A stretch of DNA of 64,000 bases from Manduca sexta (Eukaryota > Arthropoda > Insecta > Lepidoptera > Sphingidae): contig NC_051142.1 of the NCBI RefSeq assembly GCF_014839805.1, positions 1,922,001 through 1,986,000 of the forward strand, read 5' to 3'. This document shows, piece by piece, positions 1 to 12,935 of the stretch. Under the pieces are notes generated by a model that did not search any database, was not told the DNA's origin, and saw nothing but the letters and a program-made list of their open reading frames with translations. The translations under genes were made by a program, and so were the position numbers. The number at the start of each line of letters is the position of its first letter. Within the stretch, counting starts at the first letter, position 1.

Positions 1-1111
1 GCCTATTTCAGTTAACAAGGTATAATTTCGGAGTACTGGGAAATACAGAATGGATTTGGGCATAATCAGAAATACAACGGTATGTGGTTTGTTACACAAA
101 TATTGTTGAACAATGCTCCCGATGGTTACAAGCGCAATGAGCCGGCGCGGCGTGGGACAGAGAGACATTTATTTAAATGTTAAAGCGATTTACATTATCT
201 AACACGAATATATTGGGCGGACAAAAGGTCGAACTGTGGGAAACTATTGCGACATGTATGTAGATACAATTTGATTTAGACCGATTATTTTATATAAGTT
301 GGACAATCTACATTCACAGCGTACCTTTTACTTACAAGAAAGTAATTTCTACATTATTATAAATAATATTAGGCTCCTTCAAAATAACCTTTTAGGTATT
401 TTTTGTGTGGTCGTCCCTGCAGTGTACACCGGGGAACACTTGCGAATGAGATACCGGATTAGTGACTGCAGAGACCCGGTCCAGCGTGAGGAAGGAGATC
501 GGGGAAGGAAGAATGGGGGAGGGATGGAAACTCGATAGATGGGCGGGGAGGAAAGAATAATTTCGGGGGCTTAATACTTAACTGTGTGTCTAGGGCCGCT
601 ACAAATTTTTTCCCGTGCATGGACGTGCATTAGGTTAGAAGACTGAGCGCACAAGAATTGCCTCGGGGGGATTATCTTATAGTGTCACTAACAATAACAA
701 TTTAACCATAACATTGACCTCATAGATCAAGTGAAAATATTCAACCGATTCATGGAAGTTGCTTTCAATTTGTAGACTTGTTTTTTTCATAAATGCATGT
801 ATTTGAGGCGAAGGGAATCTCTGCTCCACCGCCACATCATGTTGCGTCACATAGCACTGCGTGTTCACGTCACGGCTTGCGCTCCCGGAATGCGAACTGG
901 ATTCCGGAACAAACAATGCTCACAAACGCTCACTCTCACCTTTGGATTTACTCGTGCTTGCACTTGCGTATTTACAAGTATGGTGATATTTCGAATAACA
1001 TAAGAGATATATATTATATATTAAAATTAAATCATAGTATTTAATATTATGGGATACTAAATATTTTTATTGTGTATTTAATTGAAAATGCATTGATGGT
1101 AGGTCCGTCGT
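1..1111. other. No gene recognised
   Basis: There is no coding frame with recognisable content and no mobile element that I can identify. The one visible compositional feature is a purine-rich, G-rich stretch at about 485-560. Short open frames here lack start or splice context and look like chance. Confidence 0.5.
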
Positions 1112-1380
1112 ATGCTTGGGGCCGTCTGGCTAGTACCACCGCAATGTATATATCTTCCGTCAAGCAGCAGTTTATACACTGTTATAGTACGTATTAAAGG
1201 ACATAGTAGCCAGCGTAATTACTGGACATTATGAGGTTTTACATCTTATGTCTCAGGGTGACGAGCGCGCGGAGTGGCACGCAGTACTTTGTAATTCAAA
1301 GTTCGGTATAATGTTGGTAGGTATTGTTCATGGGCGGTATTATCGCTTACAATCAGGAGAGCGACATGCTAGTGCCGTTA
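1112..1380 (-). repeat. Family C dispersed repeat, near full length
   Basis: Read on the minus strand, this copy matches the better preserved copy at 25,040-25,341 over most of its length. Shared blocks are the GGCGGCAGAAATAGACAT-like block (diverged here), the AGTAATTAC(A/G)CTGGCTAC block, the TGAGAC(G/A)TAAGATG block and a distal GCGATA(A/C) block. No coding content is visible. I infer a dispersed non-coding repeat, perhaps a LINE 3' tail or SINE; I do not know its formal family name. Confidence 0.6.
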
Positions 1381-2312
1381 TTCAACCGTAGTTAAAACAC
1401 AAATATTTTCTTTATTATTTTAATTTACTTAGTTATCAAAAATTAGGTCATGTATCGATCCTATTAAGATCTATTATATTTGTTATAAGTTTATTTGTAA
1501 CATCTGCAATACATCCTTATAATAAATATTATTTTAAAATGAATAAATATATATTGTACTCACCCAGTATTGCAGCATTGCTTCGCAAGCATCTGCACTA
1601 TTCCTGAATTCTTTCTTTAAGTATAGGCCAGACTCAGGCCGCTACCGTCCCTAGACCGCGGCCTATACGGCCTATTAACAAATCCGGGACTGATCATGTA
1701 CATAACAAATATTTATCCTTTTGAAAATTTATTAATGCGATTACATGTCGGTTACGAGGTATTATTTTTGTCAGTTATCAGTCACTGCCAATCGAGGCTT
1801 TACACGAGTGTGTTTAAAGTCTAAACATGATGATAAAGATGTTCTTCATGAATTCCGTATGTAAACATAAAACAATTTGTTGGCCGTGGGTAGGCGCGTA
1901 CGGTACGACGCGTAGGAGGGGGCTGAGGGGAGGGGTGCGTATCATTTCCGCTGCCGAATTGAGTTTCGTTTTAACACATTTTCGTGGGAAGATTATACGG
2001 GACCGATAAGTACAATCGTGTTGTGTTGGCTATATTGTTTTTTGATTTAAGTATAATATTGTTTCGGTCGTGTGAACCCGTGTGTAAAAATAATAATAAT
2101 GACAATATCCAAATATGCTTTGTAACCCACGACTTTACATTAATAATAATTTTGTTTTATATTATCAAAGTGACGAGACAAACAGTCACTCGCCGCGTCG
2201 ACAGCAAGCGCCAGGAGAGCCCTTAAACAGTAGCAACATTCTTGATTTGAATAAGAAATCTATGTATGGCAATGAACTGCTGTTTTTCGGACTAATCCTT
2301 ATGAGATACTAG
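1381..2312. other. No gene recognised
   Basis: AT-rich DNA. It contains a short imperfect GGCC-rich inverted arrangement near 1,625-1,675. No element boundaries or coding content are recognisable. Confidence 0.45.
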
Positions 2313-2587
2313 GTGTTGTGGCTTCGGTCGCGTGAGGATCCTTTCCCATTACAAAAAATCTTTAAATCACCGGAGTCATTCATGGCCCCGTCTATTTAAA
2401 AATCAGAATAAATGGTCAAATATTTCCTACGGGAGCAAATTATTATTGTCGGTTATCAGTCGGCATAAAGAGTAACCCATATGTTAATCCAGGATATGAT
2501 CAATCAGTGTGTCAAATTTCTTCTAAACCCGTTTGGCGGTTTCGGAGTTAACTTCAAATAAACATCCGAACTCGAAATATGCACACG
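2313..2587 (+). repeat. Family D repeat (LINE-3'-like), old copy
   Basis: This copy aligns in order with 27,110-27,434. Both have a GCGTGAGGA-CCTTTCC block and a TTACAAAA-like block. Both end in a distal segment reading roughly AAATCCGTTCAGCCGTTT followed by CTAACAAACATCC, which is recognisable but diverged here. The layout resembles a lepidopteran LINE 3' tail or SINE, but no protein-coding part is present, so the class is an inference. Confidence 0.45.
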
Positions 2588-2810
2588 ATTAATTTAACGT
2601 ATTCGTATTAACCACATAGTAAGTTATTACCGCGGCATAAAGTTCAAATTCGCGTGCGCGTTGGAGGATCTAATATTGCGTTCTGAAACTCAAGAAAAGT
2701 GAAAGTGAATCGCGAACGCATAGTCTCAAAGATTGCATAGTCTCAAAATACATAGTACATAAATAGTGGTCGGCTTCGAGAAACTCAATTTTAGCTAACT
2801 TCAGTTGTTA

Positions 2811-3153
2811 ATATAATATATAACTCAAAGGTGACTGACAGTAATATATCAAGGAACAGCCCAAACCATTGGACGGATCGGGCTAAGGCTTTACATGCAT
2901 AAAGCTACTATGACGTAGGCATCCCCTAAGAAAGGATTTTGATAAATTCTACCCTTAAGGGGATAAAATAGGGGATGAAAGTTTGTATAAATGTTCTTAG
3001 ATTTTCGACTGATTGAACTGAAATTATAGATTGGGGATAAAATTAGTTTGAACCTATAAGTACCGGGAAAATATGTAGCAAGACTTTTATCAAACAGTGG
3101 AATTTTATCCTGGAAAACACCTTCACGCGGGCGAAGCCGCGAGCAAAAGCTAG
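2811..3153 (+). mobile_element. Non-autonomous Helitron-type element
   Basis: The 3' end shows the Helitron hallmark: a GC-rich hairpin CGCGGGCGAAGCCGCG at about 3,126-3,141, an A-rich spacer, then CTAG at 3,150-3,153 followed by a host T. The interior matches a repeat I recognise as common in Lepidoptera (an ACTCAAAGGTGACTGACA-like start and a GACGGATCGGGCT segment). The 5' boundary is less certain because the expected TC start is not obvious. It has no coding capacity, so any movement would depend on an autonomous Helitron RepHel protein supplied in trans. Confidence 0.65.
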
Positions 3154-3841
3154 TATCTAATAATTATATTGGCTACAAAGTCCGTTAAAACTAAACAATG
3201 CTCGCACACTGTTGTGCTTGTCAGAAATAGACAACGCGATGACAATGATTGAAATACCAATTAGTGAAGTATTAGTTATACAAACATCACTGTTGATTTC
3301 AGTTCGTTACTTAAATAAATATTATAAATTAGTAGTTGATAAACACGGGCTCCTCGCGAGTGCTAATATTTTAGCTATTACCTACGTTTAGGTATTTACT
3401 CCAGGCTGATATTATATAACGTTTATTTAAAGCCAACAGAAGCCGTTTAACCTCAGTAATATTGATCCGCACTATCGCGAACTGATTCATTGCCCCATTT
3501 TGTAAGCTAGGGAAACTGAGCCACGGAAGGGACAGGTTAAAATAAACAGGAATTACGACTTATGTAACCGATGGGATCCTGAGTTTGCCAATAGTTCTTT
3601 AACATACAAACACATATGTATTTGTATCTTAAAGTACGGTTTGCGGCGCGGCATGGTTTGCGGAGGATTTGGAATGATATCATATGAGCTCTCTTCATCT
3701 TCAGACGGATTTATTTTTTGATGAGAACCGCCCTTAGTTTGTTTACCAACAATCCCTATTTTGGACTAAAGCTTACTACATACTGCTGCGTTGCTCTTGT
3801 CACAGATTTAGGTGTTATTCGTCTATATTAATAATAATAAA

Positions 3842-4156
3842 TAATATCAGCCCTGTATTATATACTTGCCCATTGCTGAGCACAGGCCTCCTCTACTACT
3901 GAGAGGGATTAGGCCTTAGTCCACCAGTGCCTAGTGCGGATTGGTAGACTTCACACACCTTCGAAATTCCTGTAGAGAACATCTCAGATGTGCAGGTTTC
4001 CTCACGATGTTTTCCTTCACCGTTAAAGCGAACGATAAATTCACAAAGAGTACACACATGATTTTAGAAAAGTCAGAGGTGTGTGCCTTTGGGATTTGAA
4101 CCTGCGGACATTCGTCTTGGCAGTCCGTTCCACACTCAACTAGGCTATCGCCGCTT
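3842..4156 (-). mobile_element. tRNA-derived SINE, family B
   Basis: On the minus strand the element starts with GGCGATAGCCTAGTTGAG, which resembles an RNA polymerase III A box. A B box GGTTCAAATCC follows (complement at 4,092-4,102). The body runs into a tail at an ATT-rich microsatellite near 3,830-3,845. The copy at 17,403-17,714 is collinear and in the same orientation. No protein is encoded; SINEs of this type rely on a partner LINE for reverse transcription. Confidence 0.75.
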
Positions 4157-4461
4157 ACTTACTTACCGCTTACTCATCTATATTGCTGTCTCGTAATTTT
4201 ACAATGATTATATTCATTATATTTTTTCCTAATTCGGAATAGAACAGCACATCCACACATACAGCAGATATACTTGAATATACCTTGGAGGTAGTACATA
4301 ATACCCGAACAAAATCTCCTACACGAGATATTTACCTTCTTGCCAAAAATATAGTTTTACATAAGATTTAAACTTGTATTGTAGTAAGCATCGAAATGCC
4401 CATTTCCTAGGCCTTTCCCCTATATCCACATTACAATTAAATCTGTACAACTGGCACATAA

Positions 4462-4676
4462 TCTATATTAATATTATAAAACTAGAGAGTTTGTTTGTTT
4501 GAACGCGCTGATCTCATATTTCAGGAACTACAAAATGATTTTAATTTATGTTTTTACTAATAAGAAGCTACAATACTCCTGAGTACTATAAGCTACTTGT
4601 TTTCCCATAAAATATTTATCCTGGAAAATCTTTCTCCCACTGGCGGAGTTGCAAGGTAAAAGCTAGTATTATTAAA
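4462..4676 (+). mobile_element. Miniature Helitron
   Basis: A 215-bp element with a host A before its 5' TC (4,462) and CTAG (4,673-4,676) followed by a host T. The 5' terminus (TCTATATTAATATTATAAAA, then GAGTTTGTTTGTTTGAACGC) is shared with the larger elements at 34,315-35,557, 43,301-44,426 and 47,127-47,836, so it belongs to the same Helitron group. The 3' hairpin has decayed. It is non-coding. Confidence 0.75.
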
Positions 4677-5037
4677 TTGGACTCGGTGTATCGGCAGACG
4701 ATCAGTCGCTGTAAAACAGTACGAAGCGCTTGCAATAACCAATTACTTGACTCGACAGCGGGCCGATACAACCGGTTTTAAGGGGAAACAGTTTCGTACT
4801 CACATGCTGACTTCACGCTGCACTTATTTCGAGTACACCGATGAAAAATAGATCAGATATGATTTTTATGATCATTAATGATATACTAGCTTATAAACTA
4901 TAGTAACATTCCGGAATTTGCAAAGTACTTCGTCACACTGAGCTGCATTCGTCACCCAGAGGCAGGAGACGTAAGTTCAGTAAGTGTACTATAGATAATA
5001 ACACATATATACGTAAATATATGAATCACGACACGAG

Positions 5038-5130
5038 ACTGCGCTTGCCTTCCTAAGACATGAGATGTTAAGTCTTATTATGTTCAGTAGTTACACTATC
5101 TACAATGTTGTTCAAATCGAAACCCTACAA
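5038..5130 (+). repeat. Family C repeat fragment
   Basis: Short fragment matching the centre of the 25,040-25,341 copy: the GAGATGTTAAGTCTTATTATG block, then TTACACT(A/G)-CTACAAT and TTCAAATCG-AA. Both flanks of the family are missing. Confidence 0.5.
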
Positions 5131-5564
5131 TTCTTGCTATGGTTGTGGCCTTATTGGACGAACACTAACTGACCCGTGATCTGGACTCACCGACACGAGC
5201 TATGGTGGTTGCTTTCCATCACTGCCTGCGTTGCGATGCGCTATTCAATATAGTATAAACAAAACACATGTGCAAGCTGCCCGCCACTCGTCATTTTACG
5301 GTCAACAAACATTTATGTAAAACGTCACGAGGTGTCGTGCACGGTACTGTTATGTGTACAGGTTCCCGCGCCCGCATTATGTACTGAATAAGGAATACAC
5401 ACTAATACTTTAGGCATCTACATCCAGCTTTGGGCAGCTTTTAGGCTGGTTCGAAGCAACACTCTGTGGGGTAGCGTGATAATGTGGCCTGGTTCACGGT
5501 TCACAAAATAAATCGCGAAGTGTAATAAAGTTTGGTTTCATGTACTGTAGTTTATAACTTAAAC

Positions 5565-5700
5565 TGATTTTTAAAAGAGTGACACCAGACTTTCTTGTCC
5601 GTTCTTCTCTGGTGAAAACTGCTTCCCGAACTGGTGGTAGAGTTTATATTGACGGAATCTAAATAATGTATGACATTTGACAGGATCAAACAAATAATTT
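5565..5700 (-). repeat. LINE 3'-tail remnant (putative)
   Basis: Read on the minus strand it contains TACCACCAGTTCGGGAAGCAG followed by CACCAGAGAAGAACGG and AAGAAAGTCTGGTGTCACTC. I recognise this as a decayed form of a widespread lepidopteran sequence often found next to LINE 3' ends. There is no coding content here. The family assignment is from memory and unverified. Confidence 0.4.
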
Positions 5701-8137
5701 AAACATTACAAAGGTATGTAAGCACATGCACGGACAATTAATAAATCTTATTATTTTCTTTTTCTGTGACTGTAAATATCTACAAAGCTTTTGAAACAGG
5801 CCAGCATATTTGTGTCGACTGGCGAGAGGTAATTATTTCTCGTTAGTCGGCACTCTATCTGAAACACCACATACTGCCAGGAGTAGTGCGGACACCTAAC
5901 CGTGCCCGTACGAAACGCGTATGTGACTAAATCCCGGAATATTGACACCAAAAGTACTGATTACTCTCAGTTGTTACATATCCCACGCAGACCAATTGAA
6001 ATACGATTGAAATTTTTATTTCACTTGGGAAATATTAGAAAAAAGTTTAATAAGTGTAGAGACATTGCATGGAATGCCGCAATGCAGAAAAGATTTATAG
6101 CGACGGTTTAAAATTTTCACCCAATCAAATGTGTTTGAGAATTTGTAAGAACTTGTTCAAGTAATGGAGTTTTTGCTGCTCTATGTAATGAAAGAAATTT
6201 GTACCAACTAATTAAGCGACATTCCGTCGAATGAGTAGAACAGTAAGTAGCCCCAGATATTGCATCATATTTTACCCACAGGGATAGCTAAAATACTATA
6301 GTAACACATAGTTAACATTAAATTATAGCACAAGCCCTGTGCTGATAATAAACAAACTCAACTTTCAAGATATGGAAGTAAGTAGTGGAGCTCGTTAAAG
6401 TGCGGGTGAGAGGCTCGAGGGCTGCGGGACCGCACCGCGCTACGGAGCGTGTCGGAAAATGTAGCAATACTTTAACGAACGATACGCGGAACTTCTAATA
6501 TTGTTATGGCAATGTCTGTAGGCAGTGCACCCGCATTAAGACATTCAGGATTTAGTAGAAGATGAAATGGTTATGAAACGAAAGGACGCGGGTTCAACAC
6601 CTAGGGCGAAAGTTTTTTGTGAGATCTGTTATTTGTGTGCTTTCGGTTCATATTTGTAGCACGTATGATTGCCAGTGTATTGCTATTGATATATTATGTG
6701 ACGTCAATAATTATTTTATATTGCGAAATAGACAATATAGGTTAAAAAAAGCTAATTAAAACGTCACACGAATGACTTCAGTGCTTAGTGTGACGTCAAT
6801 GACACGACGTGAAGCCATATTCATTGTAACTACTAAATTACAATGCAAACATGCAGCAAAATTTATTTTGGTATTCATAAATAAAATATAATTAATTCAC
6901 GATGCAGAATTTAGTAAATCTTTTTCATTACAACGTGAAATGCAATTTGTATTATCCCTTATTCTACGTTATTTTTGGTACGGTGTGGGAAAAATTACAA
7001 AATGTTTTCTCAGGGGATTTGAACCTAAAGTTGTTTCATCCAAATTTGAAGAGCCGTTCAGATGACACGCGGTGTTTCAGCAGTTTGGAGCACATTATAC
7101 GGGTTGGTATTGACTCCGGCGTGTGTGGAATTGAACTGGCCGCTATTTGTGCCATTCACGAGGCCTATAGTGCCGGTATTATAATACTTGTTTTCATAAT
7201 ATTACATTGAATAAAAACGGTTTTTTTTTAGTCTGGCCTTTTATGGCCTGAGAAACAGGGATGCCTTAGGTTCGATGACCAACTCACCTCACATTCTGCA
7301 TGTTCACTCAGAGTGATATAGACGTAGGAGAGAATAGTATGCCGTAGAATACTGCTACGTTGCTCAGTACATTAGTCGTAGTATATGTCTTCGGTGATGC
7401 CAGAATAGTCGATCCTCAATTAGATTCTTCAAACGTTGTTTTTTTTTAGTTTCATCGGATTTGCCGAAATTGCGCCCTTTATAGCAATAATTACGTTGTC
7501 CAGGAACGTACAGTAAGAGTAGAGTACAGAACGTACGTAAAGTACACGCGTGAGGTTATTTGTTTAGGTATCAATAAAGTTGTTTCAGTGATCGATTTCC
7601 ACACTGGAAGTGATTATAAGTTCTCATTAAACGAATTGAATGGAAACGAACAATTACCGGCGTTCAATCGAATCGAACTGCGCTGTAAATTGACGGCTTT
7701 CGTGCGGCGATTGTTAAAAGCCTGTTCAAAATTACGCGGTATTGTCACAGCGACGGTTTTCGTAAAAGCTGAGAACGCCGGGCATTATTGCATTTTAACT
7801 GAACCATTTAATTTTATTTCAAACGAAATTAGTCTTATGATCGATATCGATAAAAAATGTGGCGGAACGTCAGCTGAGAAATGAGAGATCGCCATTTGAT
7901 ATTTGCATTGAAATATCGCTAGTTATATATTTTTTTATGTACCGGAAACTAATAGTCAGTACAAATGTAGTTAAATACATATTATGTGACAGAAGGCCAA
8001 CGTGAAAACTTTTATTTTACACATATGTATAATAAGTACACGCAATACTCATGCGTACATTAATTGACTTCACATTTAGGCACAAAGTTTAGAAAATGTT
8101 AAAAAAGAACAACACTCGAATTTACTGCCTCTAGCTC
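5701..8137. other. No gene recognised; one weak open frame
   Basis: The longest frames are at 6,902-7,210 (102 codons) and 7,588-7,884 (98 codons, + strand, ATC-CGAT-rich 3' part). Neither shows a motif, signal peptide or plausible splice signals that I can recognise. A B-box-like GCGGGTTCAACACC at about 6,589-6,602 could be a relic of a tRNA-derived SINE. Confidence 0.4.
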
Positions 8138-8373
8138 TAGTTATACTGCATACGCGGTACGGCAGCGCTCTGAGGTCCTGGGTTCGAATCCCGGGTCAGA
8201 CAAAGTAATATTTGCGTTTTTCTAATCAGTATTAGTTCGGAATCTGGAATTTTTGTCTGATATCGCGACAGGCTCACCACCCTATCACATGATGGGTAGG
8301 AATGCACTCGACGCAAAGTGGGTGCCCTGGTTGCGCCTCTGCATACCCCTTTGGGTATAAATGCGTCATGTGT
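8138..8373 (+). mobile_element. tRNA-derived SINE, family A
   Basis: A strong B box GGTTCGAATCC at 8,181-8,191 lies inside GGGTTCGAATCCCGGGT. The family body follows (CAGTATTAG-TCGGAATCTGGAAT, a GCGACAGGCTCAC segment, then CCTCTGCATACCCCTTTGGG). Two more copies lie at 10,850-11,098 and 16,917-17,142 in the same orientation. The A-box half is diverged. It is non-coding and probably inactive. Confidence 0.7.
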
Positions 8374-10849
8374 ATTTGGTTTGTTAAGAAATTCGAAGTT
8401 TGGATCAAAACCAAGACCTTCGTTTCACAACTCAAACCTCATCAATGCGTCACTCTACTTAAATATTAGCATAATATTTTGTTATAATGATAATAATTTG
8501 GCACGTACGGTTATTGGAGCCATTATGGGCGGCTAGTGGCGCGGAACGACGCGCCGTCATTGTTCTGCATGGCTCTATACCCCGTGCACTGCGGGTAATG
8601 AGTGTATCCGACACCAGCGATCCTTTTGTTGTGCTCCCAATTGTCACACTGTGGTCAACCGATTGACCTCACCGCGAACACTTATAATTAAAGATAGATC
8701 AGCAGGATAGGGACCGATTGCCAAAAATTAAGTTTTGTGTTCAACCATGGCTCCCCGCGCTCCTACTTCACAAATTAACTTTTATAGAATGTAATCATCG
8801 CTAAATTGAATAATTTAACAGTGAAGGAAAACGTCTAATAAAGGTCCATAAATAATAAAAACTTGCTGCGTGTAAATTTACTCTTAGACCAATGTAGGGA
8901 AAGCTCTAACCGTATCCTGAAGTGCGAAATTTTAATACATTATTATTATTATAAATGTTCCAATGCAGAACAACGATAGCCTTAAAAGTCCTATCTAGTT
9001 GTAAGCTACATTATAAATAATCCACGTATTGAGTTATTAAATCAAATCGTAATATGTATAACGAACGACCTTGCACCGCTGCGTACTACTACTCTGATAA
9101 CACAAAATAAATTGATACATTAACTAGTTTTAAAAATACTTCAGCGTGTTGCGCCTCTCCAGCATATAATCTTGAACGCGCTGTAATATTGACCTTTCTA
9201 TATATATCTGGGCGTGCAGGCCGCGTCACTCGGCTTTTAAACGGTGCAATCTGGCTTAATTGCGAATCACCTGGCACGCTCCCAACGCAGACGCTGCAAT
9301 GAACGTGACGAAAAACTATTACACATTGTTAATGACACTGACAGGTATGTGGTCGCGACACTGGCGCGATCTCAGCTGTCAGTGTAGCACTCTACTGGAG
9401 CAGTCAGCTGTGTGCTTGCGGGAGCAACACACGCACACTTCTGCTCTGTTCAAATAATAATCCACAGTCAGACGCTGTGACGTTACACTATTTAAATCTG
9501 TCGTCGCGAGAGTCCACTAGCAAAGATAATATACCGATACCCGGTCCCGAAACAAATGCGTATCAAATCACTTGTTTAGTGACGCAGTCTAGTTTCACAC
9601 CTCGGCAAACTCGTCCAATAGCGCGCACGCCACGCCTGCGTCTTGTATGTATTCTGGCGAGAGACACAGCGCAGGAGTGCGGAGCACCAGCGATGTGTCT
9701 ATTTTCAAGTGTGAGTTAACCGTTCTAATAACTGTCACCTCTGTGGCATTACCTCGCTAATGTATTTGGAACTAATGCGCCAAAAAGAGCTACTACGTAA
9801 TTTTAATTATAATTTTAGAGAGCAGACTTCTTACACTATTATAAATAGTATGGAAAATCATTGCGGTGATACTGTATGACAAACCACGCATTTTCGATAT
9901 AGAATATCGATAATAAATAGTAAGTCACTACCGATAGGTTGCTACGCCATTATATAGCTATTTAATTTCTCAAATTAACATTATTACACAGTAAAATGAT
10001 ATAGTACTTAGAAGTTAGGTACTATAGTGTTTTAAACCCATTTTTGTATGATAAACCATACCGTTTCTCATTTGACTGATCGCTTGTTCTTATGAACATC
10101 GTCCGCAGGTTTCGCTAGTGGAAAAAAAACATTCTATTAAGACAGTAAAATTCTTAGGTATTTGATAACATTTGGGATATCTGCTTATGTAGATGAAAAT
10201 AAACGAGATTTTGATTATCTTTTTATAATATAAATAATAAGAATTTTTATTTAATTTAATTTTATTTTATAAAGAAACCTTACATCGTTGCACATTTCAA
10301 ATACTCCGCGTATAATCTCAATAGTGGTAGAGAATACAAGCGCCAAATGGACCGAGGTGCACGGCAGCGAAACTGCGGTTTTCCTGCTGACCTTTACCCG
10401 TGCGAGGGTCATCGTTCGTTACCGCGACTATTTCGAGAGCCGCGTCTGATAGCAGAGGACTTAGCCCCAACACCACTGAGAAATGGTTTACTCCGCACAG
10501 AAACATTACATACCTCGGAAGAACTGGTTTACTTTAATGGCACATGATTAAGGTCGTCGGTTTGATCCCCAGCACCAATAACTATTATAGTTTGTGTACA
10601 ATGTACATATAATTTTCTGCAAAATGAACATAAATGTGGGTTGTTCAAGAAGTATTGGACAAAAAAATCATAGTACCAAGTGCATGAGACTGGCTATAGA
10701 GCTTCGTAATTTAGACTTTTGATTCATGTTCCATGTTACTGCAGTCTTTGGACAACACGAAGAGCTCATAATAAAAGTGTCATCATTTAATTTATTTAAT
10801 TTAATAAAGTAATAAAATTATAATTAAATCTCAATGATAAATTACTGCC
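8374..10849. other. No gene; CpG- and E-box-containing block at 9,260-9,720
   Basis: No coding or mobile element is recognised. About 9,260-9,720 is clearly richer in CpG than its surroundings. It includes two CAGCTG E-box cores (near 9,373 and 9,407) and several CGCG groups. It could be a regulatory element, but this is inference from composition only. Confidence 0.35.
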
Positions 10850-11098
10850 TTGGTGGCATAGATGTATTACGGTACGACTGCAATGCTGCGGTCTCCGTTT
10901 TGATCCCCGGATCGAAAAAATTGGTATTGGGTTTTTCTACGCGGTATCGTCACGGAGCCTGGAATTTGTGCCCGATATGGCGACAGGATATCTCGTCATG
11001 GGACGAAAACGCACAGCGAAAAGTAGATACACGAGTTACGCCTCTGCCTACCCCTTCGAAGATAAAAGGAGTGGGTGTGTGTGTAATGATAAATGTAA
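10850..11098 (+). mobile_element. tRNA-derived SINE, family A
   Basis: Collinear with 8,138-8,373. It has a degraded B box (TTTGATCCCCGG), then GAGCCTGGAATTTGTGCCC, GATATGGCGACAGGAT, and the distal GCCTCTGCCTACCCCTTCG block, ending in a GTGTGTGTGTAATG tail. It ends about 20 bp before the Helitron at 11,121. Confidence 0.65.
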
Positions 11099-11120
11099 AT
11101 AAACTGTGCTTTATATAATA

Positions 11121-11619
11121 CTAGCTTCCGCCCGCAGCTTCGCCCGCGTGGATTTCGGGTTTCAAAAATGGAGAAGGTGCTCAATTTGTCGGGAATTTTT
11201 TTTAATTTATGGTGGTATGCAGGTGGTCCGATTGTCCGGTCAGGGTCTGATGATGGGATCCTGGTGAAATCGAAGGAACTTTTAACCATTAAGGTTGCAC
11301 ACGAAATGACGGAAGCTTAAAAAATGGAGTAACTTCTCCCGTTTTCCCAACATTTTCCATCACTGCTATGCTCCTATTAATTGTAGCGTGATGAAAAGTA
11401 TACTATAACCAGCTCAGGAGTATGAAAAATAATTGTATCAAGTTAAGTTAAAATCCGTCGAGTAGTTTTTGTTTCTATAACGGTTATACAGACAGACAGA
11501 CAAAAATTTTACTAATTGCATTTTTGGCATCAGTATCGATCCCTAATCACCCCCAGTTATTTTGGAAATATATTTCATGTACAGAATTGACCTCTCTACA
11601 GATTTATTATAAGTGTAGA
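11121..11619 (-). mobile_element. Non-autonomous Helitron
   Basis: On the minus strand the element starts TCTACACTTATAATAAATCT (complement ending at 11,619, host T at 11,620). It ends with the GC-rich hairpin GGGCGAAGCTGCGGGCGG, a short spacer and CTAG (11,121-11,124), with a host A at 11,120. These fit Helitron insertion between A and T. A GACAGACAGACAAAAATTTT segment lies inside. It has no coding capacity. Confidence 0.7.
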
Positions 11620-11939
11620 TAGATTAACTAAGAGAAGGAGATTTTCAATTTCAATTCTAATGTCTGTTTCTCCATTTATTATGTCTTTGCACTTTGCACT
11701 CGCACTATCATTCCAAATCTCCATCCAAAAAAAACAAAAGAAATAATATCGTGAAGCCAACCAAATAACTAATGATATATTAAATTTTGTGACTGTTCAA
11801 TTTAGTCGGGTCCGCGATATCACTTTTGTTGAGTTTCAGAACGCGACATTACATTATTATATTCTGTGCTCCAACGCACACTGCTTTGATGTTAGGAACA
11901 CACCTACATTGCTTAGACAACAGTGAACTTTATACAATA

Positions 11940-12166
11940 GCAATAAAGCTCAAATTGACTCTACGTATTAGTTAGAAAACGTTTGTATGGGAAATAGAAA
12001 AATGCTGTTTTGAGGATTTTCCCGGCAATTATTCGAATTTTTCTCACCTTTTAAACCTTCCCTAGACCTCCACGAATAATTCAAGACCAAGATAAGATAA
12101 ATCCGTTCAGCCGTTCTCGAGTTTTAGCGAGACTAACGAACAGCAATTGATTTTTATATATATAGA
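11940..12166 (-). mobile_element. Helitron 5'-end fragment
   Basis: On the minus strand it begins TCTATATATATAAAAATCAA (complement ending at 12,166, followed by a host T). It continues through GCTGTTCGTTAGTCTCGC and GAACGGCTGAACGGATT, a typical Helitron 5' segment. No 3' CTAG terminus is found at the other end, so the element is truncated. Its left boundary is approximate. Confidence 0.6.
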
Positions 12167-12935
12167 TTATGATGACATAGTACTCTGGTTTCCCTTCAAA
12201 ACGCTAATTTAAAAGTCCCTTCATTGTCATAATTTTTGCTTTGACTTGATTTTTTTTATTGTACTCACAATGTACAATTGTCGGTTTGTGCGAAGTTGAC
12301 GCAAACCACTTACACATATTAATAGGATTATAAATGGATTCTGCGGACCCTCTATCATATAGATATGGAGCTACAAACATAGACATGTTTCTCGTTCACT
12401 GGTCAACAGACGAAGCAATGAAACATTTCCTGCGACTTACACCTCCACATAATAATAACTACACAAATAAAAGGAAGACAATATGTTTTAATATAAAGCG
12501 CACGCAGGCATGAACCATTGTAATGTAGATATTGACGAGTTTAGGCAGCTCCCACAGTACCGAACAAGTGGAAGGTGAATCAAAGCAGATGCGAGGGATG
12601 TGGGGGTTTCTATTACCATAGATAATAAAAAAAAATATATATTATATATGTGTTTTAAACAAAAGTTGGGCTTAACTTAAAGTTGAGGCATCTGATCGAA
12701 AATAATCATCATTGGCCCATACACTCTTACATCGTCGTAGAAATTGTGAATGCTTGCTGATAGTCATTTTTTCAAAACTAGTTATAACGTGACAAATGTT
12801 AATATCTACCGTAAAAAGATCTCGAAACGATTAACATTCTCCATATGTATTAGCGAGCGGCCTAATGTCGCGGTGGATGCGGGGCGGAGTGGGACAGATC
12901 GGGCCGGGCGGTGCGGAACCCCAATTGTTTAATGG
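12167..12935. other. No gene recognised
   Basis: AT-rich sequence without recognisable repeats. The last 80 bp becomes GC-rich (GGGGCGGAGTGGGAC and GGGCCGGGCGGTGCGG) and leads into the hairpin at 12,936. Confidence 0.4.

Noticed and set aside
7588..7884. 98-codon frame with reasonable composition
   Set aside because: No motif or homologue recognised. The start codon given is not clearly ATG in context, and it has no flanking gene structure.
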